Below, piece by piece: positions 18,201-25,933 of a stretch of 64,000 nucleotides of DNA. A program made the translations under genes and the position numbers. The stretch comes from Aliishimia ponticola (lineage in GTDB: Bacteria > Pseudomonadota > Alphaproteobacteria > Rhodobacterales > Rhodobacteraceae): positions 1 through 64,000 of the forward strand of contig NZ_SRKY01000001.1 in NCBI RefSeq assembly GCF_004803475.1. The letters run 5' to 3'. Position 1 is the stretch's first letter. Each line of letters begins with the position of its first letter. The notes beneath the pieces were generated by a model. It worked only from the letters and a program-made list of their open reading frames with translations, was not told the origin of the DNA and did not search any database.

Positions 18201-18713
18201 CATCCCGCGCCCGCCGCCGCCCCAGGACGCCTTCAGCATCAGGGGATAGCCGATCTCTTCGGCCTCTTTGGCGATGGCCACCATATCGTCGCCCAGAACT
18301 TCGGTCGCGGGAATGACCGGCACGCCCGCTTCGACCGCCACCCGGCGGGCAGAGGCCTTGTCGCCAAGCGCGCGCATGGTCTTGGCCTTGGGGCCGATGA
18401 AGGTGATGCCGTTGTTTTCGCAAGCTTCGACAAGTTCGGGGTTTTCCGACAACAGGCCATAGCCGGGATGGATCGCATCCGCCCCGCTCAGCTTGGCCAC
18501 CCGGATGATTTCATCAATCGACAGATAGGCGGCGACCGGCCCCATCCCTTCGCCGATCCGATAGGCCTCGTCCGCTTTGAACCGGTGCAGACACAGCTTG
18601 TCCTCCTCGGCAAAGACAGCGACTGTGCGCTTGCCCATTTCGTTGGCGGCGCGCATCACGCGGATGGCAATTTCACCGCGATTGGCGATCAGGATCTTTT
18701 TGAAGTCGGGCAT
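15273..18713 (-). CDS. pyc: pyruvate carboxylase
   Basis: A 1146-residue single-chain enzyme that converts pyruvate to oxaloacetate with ATP and bicarbonate, refilling the citrate cycle. The order is: biotin carboxylase (ILIANRGEIAIRVMRAA; SWGGGGRGMR; EVNPRVQVEHTVTE), carboxyltransferase with RDGHQSLLATRMR and HFHTHDTAG, and a C-terminal biotin domain with IEAMKM (lysine near 1112). Length is normal for the alpha4 form. About 208 bases upstream (18714-18921) are free for its promoter. The stop codon overlaps a DUF2314 gene. Confidence 0.97.
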   Translation of the reverse strand: MPDFKKILIANRGEIAIRVMRAANEMGKRTVAVFAEEDKLCLHRFKADEAYRIGEGMGPVAAYLSIDEIIRVAKLSGADAIHPGYGLLSENPELVEACENNGITFIGPKAKTMRALGDKASARRVAVEAGVPVIPATEVLGDDMVAIAKEAEEIGYPLMLKASWGGGGRGMRPINGPEELEEKVLEGRREAENAFGNGEGYLEKMITRARHVEVQILGDTHGDMYHLFERDCSVQRRNQKVVERAPAPYLSDAQRAEVCELGYKICKHVNYTCAGTVEFLMDMETGKFYFIEVNPRVQVEHTVTEEVTGIDIVRAQILIAEGKTIAEATGKPTQADVTLNGHALQTRITTEDPQNNFIPDYGRITAYRGATGMGIRLDGGTAYSGAVITRYYDSLLEKVTAWAPTPEAAIARMDRALREFRIRGVSTNIDFVINLLKHPTFLSNEYHTKFIDTTPDLFQFKRRRDRGTKVLTYIADITVNGHPEVKDRPRPRADLRDPKAPPLRAEPMMGTRNLLEQKGPAAVAEWMKAQQRLLITDTTMRDGHQSLLATRMRSLDMVKVAPSYASNLPQLFSVECWGGATFDVAYRFLQECPWQRLRDLRSKMPNLMTQMLLRASNGVGYTNYPDNVVQEFVRVAATTGIDVFRVFDSLNWVENMRVAMDAVIEQDKICEGTVCYTGDILDPDRAKYDLKYYVGMAKELEAAGAHVLGLKDMAGLLKPAAARQLIRTLKQETGLPIHFHTHDTAGVAVATILAAAEAGVDAVDCAMDALSGNTSQATLGSVVEALQHTDRDTGLDIKAIREISDYWENVREHYAAFESGMQSPSSEVYLHEMPGGQFTNLKAQARSLGLEARWHEVAQTYADVNQMFGDIVKVTPSSKVVGDMALMMVSQNLTREQVEDPEVDVAFPDSVVDMMQGNLGQPPGGFPEGILSKVLKGAAPNVERPGKHLEPVDLDAKRKEASDLMEGVTLDDEDLSGYLMYPKVFLDYMGRHRTYGPVRTLPTKTFFYGMEPGEEITAEIDPGKTLEIRMQAVSETDDAGEVRVFFELNGAPRTIRVPNRMVQSTTASRPKAEPGNPNHMAAPMPGVVASVAVQPGQAVKEGDMLLTIEAMKMETGIHAERDATVKAVHVQPSGQIDAKDLLVELE

Positions 18714-18921
18714 TCGCGTTTTTGTCCCCTCGGTCTGTCATTGAGCGGACTATGGCGAAACTTGCAGCACACGCAACGTTTCTGGCGCGTATTTCAGCCT
18801 TATGCGCGCGCTAACACTACGGCAGCTTCGCGGTCGCGAAATAAACGCGCGTCATGCGTGGTTTTGGGGCAATAAAATTAGCGCCCAAAATGGCGACTGC
18901 GTAGTATTTGGTATGCCCGTT

Positions 18922-20058
18922 TCAGCCCGGCAACCGGGCGCGCACAATCGCGGTCATAAGCGCCGCGCCATGGGCCAAGGCGTCGTCGTTGAAGTCGAAA
19001 TGCGGGGAATGCAGCGGCGCGGACTCCTCGCCATTGCCAAAGAAGGCAAACGCGCCCGGCACGTGTTGCAGAAATTGCGCGAAATCTTCAGAGGCGCTGA
19101 TCGGCGGGGCGGTCACATCCACATCGCGCGATACGGCCTCCGCCGCTTCCGCGAAGGCCGCAGTGCAGGCGTGATCGTTGACCAGCGGCACGAATTCCCG
19201 GGCATAGCTGACATCTGCCGCAATTCCGTACTGGGCCGCGATTGCTGCCGCGCAGGCACGAATGTCGGCTTCGATCTTGGCCGAGACCTCGGGGGAAAAA
19301 CTGCGCGCGTCTCCGGCGACGCGGGCGTGACCGGGCAGGATGTTGCGCGCCCCATCGGTTTCGATCTCGGTGACAGAGACGACAGCCGCCTCCACCGGGT
19401 CGATCCGCCGCGCGACAATGGATTGAAGCGCCATGACCAGCGCGCAGGCCGGAACCATGACCTCTCGCGTCATATGCGGGCGCGCCGCATGACCGCCCGC
19501 ACCGGTCAGGGTGACGTCAAAGAGGTCTTCGGCTGCCATGATCGCGCCAGCGCAAGTCTGCACATGGCCCACAGGCAGGCCGGGCATATTGTGCAGCCCA
19601 TAGATTTCATCGAAGGGGAAGCGCTGCATCAGCCCGTCGTCCAGCATCGCCAGGGCGCCGCGCCCCCATTCTTCGGCCGGCTGAAAGATCAGCCGCACAG
19701 TGCCGTCAAAGCCGCCATCCTGCGCCAGCATCTGGCCCGCGCCCAGCAGCAGGGCCGTGTGCCCATCATGGCCGCACGCATGCATCAGCCCCGGCGATTG
19801 GGAGGCATGGGCCGCCCCGGTCGCTTCGGTGATCTTGAGGCAATCCATATCGGCCCGCAGCGCCACCGCGCGGTTGGAAGTGCCGCGCTGCAAGCTGCCG
19901 ACCACGCCAGTGCCGCCGATCCCGGTGGCCACTTCAAAGCCAAACGCGCGCAGCGTTTCGGCGACGAAGGCGGCGGTGCGGGTTTCTTCGAACCCAAACT
20001 CCGGGTGGCGGTGCAGATCGTGCCGCCAGCGGATCATATCCTGAACCGGGGCGCTCAC
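18922..20058 (-). CDS. M20-family amidohydrolase (hippurate hydrolase-like)
   Basis: A 378-residue cytoplasmic zinc/manganese amidohydrolase that removes an acyl group from N-acyl amino acids. The signatures are RHDLHRHPEFGFEE at the N-terminus, the metal ligands in MHACGHDGHTA, PAEEWGRGA and GLHNMPGLPVG, and the lid domain GGHAARPH. The start overlaps the stop of the sugar kinase gene by four bases. The pair may form a small catabolic operon. The natural substrate is unknown. Confidence 0.86.
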   Translation of the reverse strand: MSAPVQDMIRWRHDLHRHPEFGFEETRTAAFVAETLRAFGFEVATGIGGTGVVGSLQRGTSNRAVALRADMDCLKITEATGAAHASQSPGLMHACGHDGHTALLLGAGQMLAQDGGFDGTVRLIFQPAEEWGRGALAMLDDGLMQRFPFDEIYGLHNMPGLPVGHVQTCAGAIMAAEDLFDVTLTGAGGHAARPHMTREVMVPACALVMALQSIVARRIDPVEAAVVSVTEIETDGARNILPGHARVAGDARSFSPEVSAKIEADIRACAAAIAAQYGIAADVSYAREFVPLVNDHACTAAFAEAAEAVSRDVDVTAPPISASEDFAQFLQHVPGAFAFFGNGEESAPLHSPHFDFNDDALAHGAALMTAIVRARLPG

Positions 20059-20975
20059 GTGGCGGCCAATGCGGCGTCGATCTCCGCCCGGCTGGGCATG
20101 GAGGCCGCCGTGCCGTGCCGCGTAATCGACAGACCGGCGGTGGCGGCGGCGAAATTCATGGCTGCAATCGGGTCCATCCCTTGCGCCAATGCCGCCGCGA
20201 AACCGCCATTGAACGCATCGCCTGCGCCGGTTGTGTCGATCACTGGACCGGCGGGCCGTGCCGCGATGTGGATACTGCCTTCGGGCCGGACCAGCAACGC
20301 GCCCATCTCGCCCAGGGTCAGCAGTGCTGCGCCCGCGCCTTTGTCCAGCAGCGCGTTCCCGGCGGCCTCGGCAGAGGCCAGATCAGTCACCTCGATGCCT
20401 GTGAGGGCCGTCGCCTCCGGCTCATTGGGGGTGACGTAATCGCAGAGCGGCAGGAATTCGGCAGGCAGATCGGCAGCAGGGGCCGGGTTGAGGATCGTGG
20501 TCACGCCCGCGCCGCGCGCCATGCGCAGCCCGCACAGCGCCGCGTCCAGCGGTTGTTCCAATTGCGTGACGAAGACGGAGGCCGACGTGATGATGTCGCG
20601 CTGGCGTTCCACGTCTTCTGGCGTGATTTCCGCCGCGGCCCCGGGCACGATGATGATCGCGTTTTGGCCGGTCGTGTCATTGATGAAGATATAGGCGGCG
20701 CCTGTCGCGGTTTCGCCCTGCGTGATCGCCGGGGTCACACCCGCGTCGCGCCATGTGGCAAGCGCCAGATCGGCAAAGGTGTCGCGGCCCAGCCGGCTGA
20801 TAAAACGCGTATCGCAGCCCGCGCGCGCAGCGGCCACCGCCTGGTTCGATCCCTTGCCGCCGGGACCAAGCTGAAAGCTCTTGCCAAGCAGGGTCTCCCC
20901 CATATGCGGCGGGCGATCGGCGCGAAAGGCGCAATCGGCGACGAAGACTCCCAGTATCGCGATATGCCCCGTCAT
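20055..20975 (-). CDS. ribokinase-family (PfkB) sugar kinase
   Basis: A 306-residue kinase. It shows the PfkB signature GPGGKGSNQAVAAARAG near residue 40 and the ATP/catalytic motif DTTGAGDAFNGGFA near the C-terminus, with the catalytic aspartate in GAGD. The ATG at 20975 is preceded by GGAGGACACGC; a longer frame to 21107 has no such support. It is coupled to the M20 amidohydrolase gene. Ribokinase is the closest named match, but no ribose transporter is nearby and another nucleoside-derived sugar is possible. Confidence 0.85.
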   Translation of the reverse strand: MTGHIAILGVFVADCAFRADRPPHMGETLLGKSFQLGPGGKGSNQAVAAARAGCDTRFISRLGRDTFADLALATWRDAGVTPAITQGETATGAAYIFINDTTGQNAIIIVPGAAAEITPEDVERQRDIITSASVFVTQLEQPLDAALCGLRMARGAGVTTILNPAPAADLPAEFLPLCDYVTPNEPEATALTGIEVTDLASAEAAGNALLDKGAGAALLTLGEMGALLVRPEGSIHIAARPAGPVIDTTGAGDAFNGGFAAALAQGMDPIAAMNFAAATAGLSITRHGTAASMPSRAEIDAALAAT

Positions 20976-21119
20976 TGCGTGTCCTCCATGCTGCCTTTGC
21001 CGAACCTGCGCGCAACCTGCACGGGGCGGCGGGGCAGGGCAAGAGGGGCCGAACATGATGGGAGAGGAGGACGGGCGCGCGGGCCAGGGCGTCAGGGCAG
21101 GGCGCACGCGCCCCGGCCG

Positions 21120-22175
21120 TCATTCCGCCGGGGCAAAGCCGGAAATGAGTTGCCGCAGACCAAAGGCCGCCCCGGCAAAGATGCAAAGAAAGGCGACCGG
21201 CGCGGAATAGGCCAGCACCGAGAATGCCGAAATGCCTTGCCCGACAGAGCAGCCGACAGCGAGGATCGCGCCCGGTCCCATCAGCGCCGCGCCAAGGATT
21301 TGGCGTTTCAGCTCGCGCGGGTCTTCGCAGGCTTCCCAGCGGAAATGGCCCTTGGAATAAGACCCAAGCGCCGCGCCGATCAGCACCCCGGCGACCGAGC
21401 CGACCGAAAAGGACAGCGTGTTGCCCGAGGCTGTCATCAGGTAGAAGATCGTATCGCCCAGCGGGGCCGCGAAAGTATGGGTTTGCACCGGCTCCGCGTC
21501 AAAGCCGTTATGGGCGACCCAGGCCGTGCCGAGCCAGCCGAAGGTGATGGCCAGCCCCACGATGACGCCCCAAAGCACATGCCCGCGCGAGGCGCGCATC
21601 CGGCTGCTGGACAGACCCAGGATAAGAAAGAGCGCGCCGACCAAGGATCCGGTCAGAACGGGAGACAGCCCCCAGCGCATCGCGGCCAATTGGCTGAACC
21701 CCTGTGCGCGGCCCGTGCCTTCTTCGACCGGGAACAGCCAGACGCGGGCATGGGCCAGCGGGCCGGACATGACCACATAGGCCGACAGCCCCATCACCAG
21801 AACGATCACGAAGGATCGCAAGTCGCCGCCCCCCAATCGGGCCAGCGCGCCATAGCCGCAATTGCCCGACAGCGCCATGCCATAGCCGAACATCAGCCCG
21901 CCCAGAATGGTGCCAAGCGGCGACCACGTCCTGTCCAGATATGCGGTTTCGGTAAAGCCGAGCCAGCCGCTGCCGATCCCGATATGCACACCGATAATCG
22001 CGGTGCCGATCGCCAGCGCCCACATGCGAATACGCCGGTCGTCAGAGGAATACAGCACGTCTTCGATGGCACCCAAGGTGCAGAAACGTCCGATACGCGC
22101 GGCAAGACCCAGCGCGATGCCGCCAATCAATCCGATCAGGGCAACCGCGTTCGCGTCTCCAAATGCATCCAGCAT
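21120..22175 (-). CDS. YeeE/YedE (SoxT-like) sulfur transporter
   Basis: A 351-residue inner-membrane protein with about nine hydrophobic spans. It has the conserved glycine/cysteine motifs of the YeeE/YedE family: RFCTLGA, LSGNCGYGALARLGG and VGCSVGQGISAFS. Family members import thiosulfate or other sulfur compounds through cysteine relays. The ATG at 22175 follows GGAGGAGACC. It lies downstream of soxS and soxR on the same strand with a 42-base gap. The predicted role is movement of a sulfur compound into the cytoplasm, possibly to signal to SoxR. A second paralogue is at 34992-36053. Confidence 0.85.
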   Translation of the reverse strand: MLDAFGDANAVALIGLIGGIALGLAARIGRFCTLGAIEDVLYSSDDRRIRMWALAIGTAIIGVHIGIGSGWLGFTETAYLDRTWSPLGTILGGLMFGYGMALSGNCGYGALARLGGGDLRSFVIVLVMGLSAYVVMSGPLAHARVWLFPVEEGTGRAQGFSQLAAMRWGLSPVLTGSLVGALFLILGLSSSRMRASRGHVLWGVIVGLAITFGWLGTAWVAHNGFDAEPVQTHTFAAPLGDTIFYLMTASGNTLSFSVGSVAGVLIGAALGSYSKGHFRWEACEDPRELKRQILGAALMGPGAILAVGCSVGQGISAFSVLAYSAPVAFLCIFAGAAFGLRQLISGFAPAE

Positions 22176-22217
22176 CCGGTCTCCTCCCTCGGCCAACACG
22201 CCTCCCCGCGCGTTGGC

Positions 22218-22589
22218 TCAGTCCCGGCCGCAGAACAGCTCGTAGACTTTTTCGATGATTTCCCGCGCCCGGTCGTCTGTCAAGGAGTAGTAAATGGCCT
22301 TGCCATCGCGCCGGGGTGTGACCAATCCTTCAAGCCGCAGCCGCGACAATTGCTGCGATACCGCCGCCTGACGGGCGGACAGAAGGTCTTCCAGTTCAGT
22401 TACAGATTTTTCGCCATGGGCAAGATGGCACAGGATCATCAGCCGCCCTTCATGGCTGATCGCTTTCAGGAAGTTCGACGCAAGCTGCGCATTGGACATC
22501 ATGCGGTCCATGTCTTCGGCGCACATGTCGGGGGAAAAAACCGGCAGATTGGTGCTGTCGCCCGCCGCCCGCAAGGTATCTTTCATCAT
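22218..22589 (-). CDS. soxR: SoxR, ArsR-family persulfide-responsive repressor
   Basis: A 123-residue ArsR/SmtB winged-helix repressor. The recognition helix region is LLSARQAAVSQQLSRLRLEG and the wing is RRDGKAIYYSL. Cysteines at 54 (LMILCHLAH) and 120 (LFCGRD) are 66 residues apart, the same spacing as the sensor pair of SqrR; a third cysteine (C23) precedes the domain. The ATG at 22589 has AGGA upstream; a GTG at 22607 is an alternative. It follows soxS by 22 bases. It should repress sox genes until persulfide or polysulfide links the two cysteines. Confidence 0.88.
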   Translation of the reverse strand: MMKDTLRAAGDSTNLPVFSPDMCAEDMDRMMSNAQLASNFLKAISHEGRLMILCHLAHGEKSVTELEDLLSARQAAVSQQLSRLRLEGLVTPRRDGKAIYYSLTDDRAREIIEKVYELFCGRD

Positions 22590-22611
22590 ACTACCGTCCT
22601 GTTCCACACGA

Positions 22612-22995
22612 TCAGCCAGACGTGGCCGGGTCGATCTGTGCCCTTTCGAACATCAGGCCCAGAAGGCCCCAGAAGAAATCTTCGCCCGGATAGCCTTCGA
22701 TCCGGCCCCGTTCAACGCCATCCTTCACCAGAACAAAGGTCGGCGTAAAGCGCACGCTGCGCGCCAGTGCGATCCCGTCAGGTGTGCCGTCATGGATGTC
22801 ATAACGCCGCAGCGGGGCCGTGCGCCCTTCATTCGTCTTGGGATAGATCGCAGAGATTTCCGCATCCCATCGCTTGCAGTAATGGCAGCCAATCTGTTCA
22901 GCCATAAGCAAAAACGTGTCGGCACGCGCAATGCTCCCGACGGACGTGGCCATCAGGAATAGCGCGGATGCCAGAAAGATCGCGGCGCGGCTCAT
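22612..22995 (-). CDS. soxS: SoxS, periplasmic thioredoxin-like reductase
   Basis: A 127-residue exported thioredoxin-like protein. A signal peptide ends near SIARA, and the redox motif CHYC is at residues 37-40, followed by a cis-proline segment RFTPTFV. In Paracoccus SoxS reduces the carrier protein SoxY and reactivates the Sox system. It is the first gene of the leftward soxS-soxR-yeeE unit, with a CGGAGAC ribosome site. The start is 76 bases from soxV, and a SoxR-type box lies between the two. Confidence 0.88.
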   Translation of the reverse strand: MSRAAIFLASALFLMATSVGSIARADTFLLMAEQIGCHYCKRWDAEISAIYPKTNEGRTAPLRRYDIHDGTPDGIALARSVRFTPTFVLVKDGVERGRIEGYPGEDFFWGLLGLMFERAQIDPATSG

Positions 22996-23030
22996 GTCGT
23001 CTCCGGTTGACGCATTGTCCTATCCATCAT

Positions 23031-23046
23031 AATCAAATATTTGAAT
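23031..23046. promoter_or_regulatory. SoxR operator candidate, soxS-soxV gap
   Basis: AATC-N8-GAAT, one base away from the ATTC-N8-GAAT box of the SqrR/SoxR repressors. It lies in the 76-base divergent gap and overlaps the perfect palindrome TCAAATATTTGA. The soxS-soxV gap is a known SoxR target in Paracoccus. Confidence 0.65.
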
Positions 23047-23071
23047 TCTTCAAGGATATGGAGGGGAGGCC

Positions 23072-23812
23072 ATGTTCGACGTTACGTTCTATGGCGCGCT
23101 GGTCGCTGGGCTGCTGTCCTTCCTGTCGCCCTGTATCCTGCCGATTGTCCCATTCTACCTGTCCTATCTGGCCGGGGTTGGCATGAACCAGATCTCTGCC
23201 ACCGCCGAGGTCACGCCCGCCGTGCGCCGCCGGGCGGTTCTGGCCGCGATGCTGTTCGCACTTGGAGTCATCACCGTTTTCATGGCGCTGGGCGCCACGG
23301 CGTCGCTGTTCGGGCAGTTGGTGCGCGAATATTTCGACATTCTGCGCTGGCTGGCAGCGGCGCTCATCATCGCGATGGGGCTGCATTTTCTGGGCGTGAT
23401 CCGGATCGGGCTGCTTTACCGTCAGTTCCGCGCCGATGCGGGCGAGACGCAGAATGTCAGCCTTGTGGGGGCGTATGTCATCGGGCTGGCCTTTGCCTTT
23501 GGCTGGACACCCTGCGTCGGCCCGGTGCTGGCGGCGATCCTGTTCATGGCGGGCGGTCAGGACACGGCCGGGCAGGGGGCGGGACTGCTTTTCGTCTATG
23601 GCGTGGGCATGACCGCACCCTTCGTGCTGGCGGCGCTGTTCATCGGTCCGTTCATGCGCTGGATGGCCAGGTTCCGCCGCCATATGGGGCTGATCGAAAA
23701 ACTGATGGGCGCGCTTTTGATCCTGTTCGGTGTGCTCATCGCCACGAATTCTATAAACTACATTGCACAATGGATGCTGGAGACGATCCCGTGGTTCAGC
23801 AACATCGGATAG
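23072..23812 (+). CDS. soxV: SoxV, CcdA-family membrane thiol electron carrier
   Basis: A 246-residue inner-membrane protein with six hydrophobic helices. The two redox cysteines are in LSPCILP (first helix) and TPCVGP (fourth), the CcdA/DsbD-beta pattern. It passes reducing power from cytoplasmic thioredoxin to periplasmic SoxW and so keeps SoxY active. The ATG follows GGAGGGGAGG. The soxW ribosome site overlaps its 3' end. It is transcribed divergently from soxS. Confidence 0.93.
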   Translation: MFDVTFYGALVAGLLSFLSPCILPIVPFYLSYLAGVGMNQISATAEVTPAVRRRAVLAAMLFALGVITVFMALGATASLFGQLVREYFDILRWLAAALIIAMGLHFLGVIRIGLLYRQFRADAGETQNVSLVGAYVIGLAFAFGWTPCVGPVLAAILFMAGGQDTAGQGAGLLFVYGVGMTAPFVLAALFIGPFMRWMARFRRHMGLIEKLMGALLILFGVLIATNSINYIAQWMLETIPWFSNIG

Positions 23813-23822
23813 GAGGATGACA

Positions 23823-24401
23823 ATGTCCCGACTGTTTGCCTTACTCAGCATGGTGTTCCTTGCGGCTGCCGCTCAGGCATCCGAAATTGGCGATGACGGC
23901 CTGCACAAAACCGCGTGGATGCGCGACACGTTCAAGGATTTGACCGAGGATCTGGAAGAGGCGAATGCCGAAGGCAAGCGGCTTCTCATCATCTTCGAAC
24001 AGCGCGGCTGCATTTACTGCGCCAAGATGCACAAAGAGGTATTTCCCGACCCGGCGGTGACAAAAGCCATCGAAGACAACTATTTCGTGGTCCAGCTCAA
24101 CCTGCATGGGGATGTGGAAGTCACCGATTTCGATGGCGAGACGCTGCCCGAAAAGGCAATGGCCCGCAAATGGGGCGTGCTTTTCACACCGTCGATGATG
24201 TTCCTGCCCGAAGAGGTGCCCGAAGGGGCGACCGCCCCGCAAGCCGCTGTCGCGGTGATGCCCGGCGCCTTCGGCAAGGGTACGACACTGGACCTGCTGA
24301 CCTGGGTGGCCGAAAAACGCTATCTCGACCAGTCCGAGGAAGATTTCCAGCGTTATCACGCGCGGCGGATTCAGGAACGCTCGAACGGGTCATTCGACTA
24401 G
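23823..24401 (+). CDS. soxW: SoxW, periplasmic thioredoxin
   Basis: A 192-residue exported thioredoxin-fold protein. The signal peptide is MSRLFALLSMVFLAAAAQA, the active site CIYC is at residues 63-66, and FTPSMMF carries the cis-proline. It accepts electrons from SoxV. AGGAGG at 23811-23816 places the start at ATG 23823, ten bases after soxV. About 240 bases without a gene follow, holding the soxX promoter region. Confidence 0.92.
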   Translation: MSRLFALLSMVFLAAAAQASEIGDDGLHKTAWMRDTFKDLTEDLEEANAEGKRLLIIFEQRGCIYCAKMHKEVFPDPAVTKAIEDNYFVVQLNLHGDVEVTDFDGETLPEKAMARKWGVLFTPSMMFLPEEVPEGATAPQAAVAVMPGAFGKGTTLDLLTWVAEKRYLDQSEEDFQRYHARRIQERSNGSFD

Positions 24402-24561
24402 GCGTAGGCCGCGAATCCTGCGCCCTTGGTGCCCCGGCAGAAACGGGCCTTGATGGGTGGCGCGTTATGGAAATATCACGTGCTACCGCTAAAGTTTTTC
24501 GATCATTGCGCCGGAAAAGTCTGATGTTTTCAGTTTTTTCGAACGCCTTAGTAATCGATAA

Positions 24562-24577
24562 ATTCATTTAGCTGAAT
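24562..24577. promoter_or_regulatory. SoxR operator, soxW-soxX gap
   Basis: An exact ATTC-N8-GAAT box inside a larger inverted repeat, AAATTCA-N6-TGAATTT (24560-24579), 62 bases before the soxX ATG. The soxW-soxX gap is the second known SoxR target in Paracoccus. It should control the soxXYZA transcript. Confidence 0.8.
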
Positions 24578-24639
24578 TTGATGTTGCGTAAACGGTGCTG
24601 TGTGCCATAGTGTACCATCAAGGAGCCAAGGGAGGATTC

Positions 24640-25113
24640 ATGAGAAACCTGGTTACAGGAGCGGCGGTCTGCGCCGTGATCGCGACGGTTGCGGCGGCGG
24701 AAGTGGTCGCCCCGACCGAGGTCGTTTTCGAGGATGGCGCGGTCGCGACATCGCTGACCGGCACGGCCGGGGATATCGAAAACGGCGCCACGCTGATGAA
24801 CAAGGGCGCGGGCAACTGCATCGCCTGTCATCAGGTCTCGGCGTTGAGCAATCTGCCTTTCCATGGCGAAGTCGGTCCGACGCTTGATGGCGTTGCCGAC
24901 CGTTGGAGCGAGGCGGAGCTGCGCGGGATCGTGGCCAATGCAAAGATGATGTTCGACGGGACGATGATGCCGTCCTTCTACAAGACCGAAGGGTTCATCC
25001 GTCTGGGGGACGCTTATACCGGGAATGCCCATGAGGGCGAGGTTGCGCCGCTGCTGACTGCACAGGAAGTCGAGGACGTGGTGGCCTATCTGATGACGCT
25101 CAAGGAAGAGTGA
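24640..25113 (+). CDS. soxX: SoxX, c-type cytochrome subunit of SoxXA
   Basis: A 157-residue periplasmic monohaem cytochrome. A signal peptide is followed by the haem site CIACH (C60-H64). The distal methionine is probably in GTMMPSFY (M109/M110). With SoxA it oxidatively joins thiosulfate to the SoxY cysteine and takes up the two electrons. GGGAGG lies just before the ATG at 24640. It is first in the soxXYZA gene run. Confidence 0.95.
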   Translation: MRNLVTGAAVCAVIATVAAAEVVAPTEVVFEDGAVATSLTGTAGDIENGATLMNKGAGNCIACHQVSALSNLPFHGEVGPTLDGVADRWSEAELRGIVANAKMMFDGTMMPSFYKTEGFIRLGDAYTGNAHEGEVAPLLTAQEVEDVVAYLMTLKEE

Positions 25114-25135
25114 CGTCGAGTTTAAGGAGATGAAG

Positions 25136-25558
25136 ATGGAACTGACACGACGCAATATGCTCGCGATCAGCTCAGGGGCCTTGGTGGCTTCCGGTCTGGG
25201 TGCGATTCCGGCCTTTGCCGCGACAGCCGAAGACATGATCGCGGAATTTACCGGCGGTGCCGCCGTGGGCGAGGGCGAACTGTCCCTGACCGCGCCGGAA
25301 ATCGCTGAAAACGGCAACACGGTTCCGATCGAGGTGTCCGCACCGGGCGCGGTTGCGGTGGCGATCTATGCGGATGGCAACCCGACCCCGGCTGTCGCGA
25401 CCGTGAAATTCGGCAAGCTGAACCCGTCCAACACTGTGTCCACCCGGATCCGTCTGGCAGGCACGCAGAACGTGGTCGCGGTGGCGCAGATGGAAGACGG
25501 CTCGTTCCAGCAGGCAAGTGCAGCCGTAAAAGTGACAATCGGCGGCTGCGGCGGCTAA
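25136..25558 (+). CDS. soxY: SoxY, sulfur-carrier protein
   Basis: A 140-residue periplasmic carrier. The N-terminal Tat signal TRRNMLAISSGALVA exports it, and the C-terminal swinging arm ends in GGCGG with the substrate-binding cysteine C138. Sox intermediates are held on this cysteine as thiosulfonate or persulfide. AAGGAG is six bases before ATG 25136; an ATG at 25130 is too close to that site. It pairs with SoxZ, encoded 21 bases downstream. Confidence 0.96.
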   Translation: MELTRRNMLAISSGALVASGLGAIPAFAATAEDMIAEFTGGAAVGEGELSLTAPEIAENGNTVPIEVSAPGAVAVAIYADGNPTPAVATVKFGKLNPSNTVSTRIRLAGTQNVVAVAQMEDGSFQQASAAVKVTIGGCGG

Positions 25559-25579
25559 TCAGGTTAAGGAGACAAGATC

Positions 25580-25909
25580 ATGGCAAAAGGTGTAAAACCC
25601 CGCGTCAAAGTCCCGAAGTCGGCATCCGCCGGTGAGGCCATCACGATCAAGACGCTGATCAGCCACAAGATGGAAAGCGGCCAGCGCAAGGATGACGACG
25701 GCAATGTCATCCCGCGTTCGATCATCAACCGCTTCACCTGCGATTTCAACGGCGAGAACGTGATCGACGTCACGCTGGAACCGGCGATTTCGACCAATCC
25801 CTACTTCCAGTTTGACGCCACGGTGCCGGAAGCCGGGGACTTCAAGTTCACGTGGTATGACGACGATGGCTCCGTCTACGAAGAGACCAAGTCGATCGCG
25901 GTCGGCTGA
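25580..25909 (+). CDS. soxZ: SoxZ, partner of SoxY
   Basis: A 109-residue immunoglobulin-like beta-sandwich protein without a signal peptide; it is expected to leave the cell bound to Tat-exported SoxY. Recognisable segments are KVPKSASAGEAITIKTLISH, EPAISTNPYFQF and FTWYDDDGS. TAAGGAGAC lies before the ATG. Confidence 0.95.
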   Translation: MAKGVKPRVKVPKSASAGEAITIKTLISHKMESGQRKDDDGNVIPRSIINRFTCDFNGENVIDVTLEPAISTNPYFQFDATVPEAGDFKFTWYDDDGSVYEETKSIAVG

Positions 25910-25933
25910 TCGTCGCGCATAGGGAGGATAAAC

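Noticed and set aside
20115-22748. An 877-codon frame on the plus strand
   Set aside because: It runs antisense through the sugar kinase, the YeeE/YedE transporter and soxR, all of which have family motifs on the minus strand.
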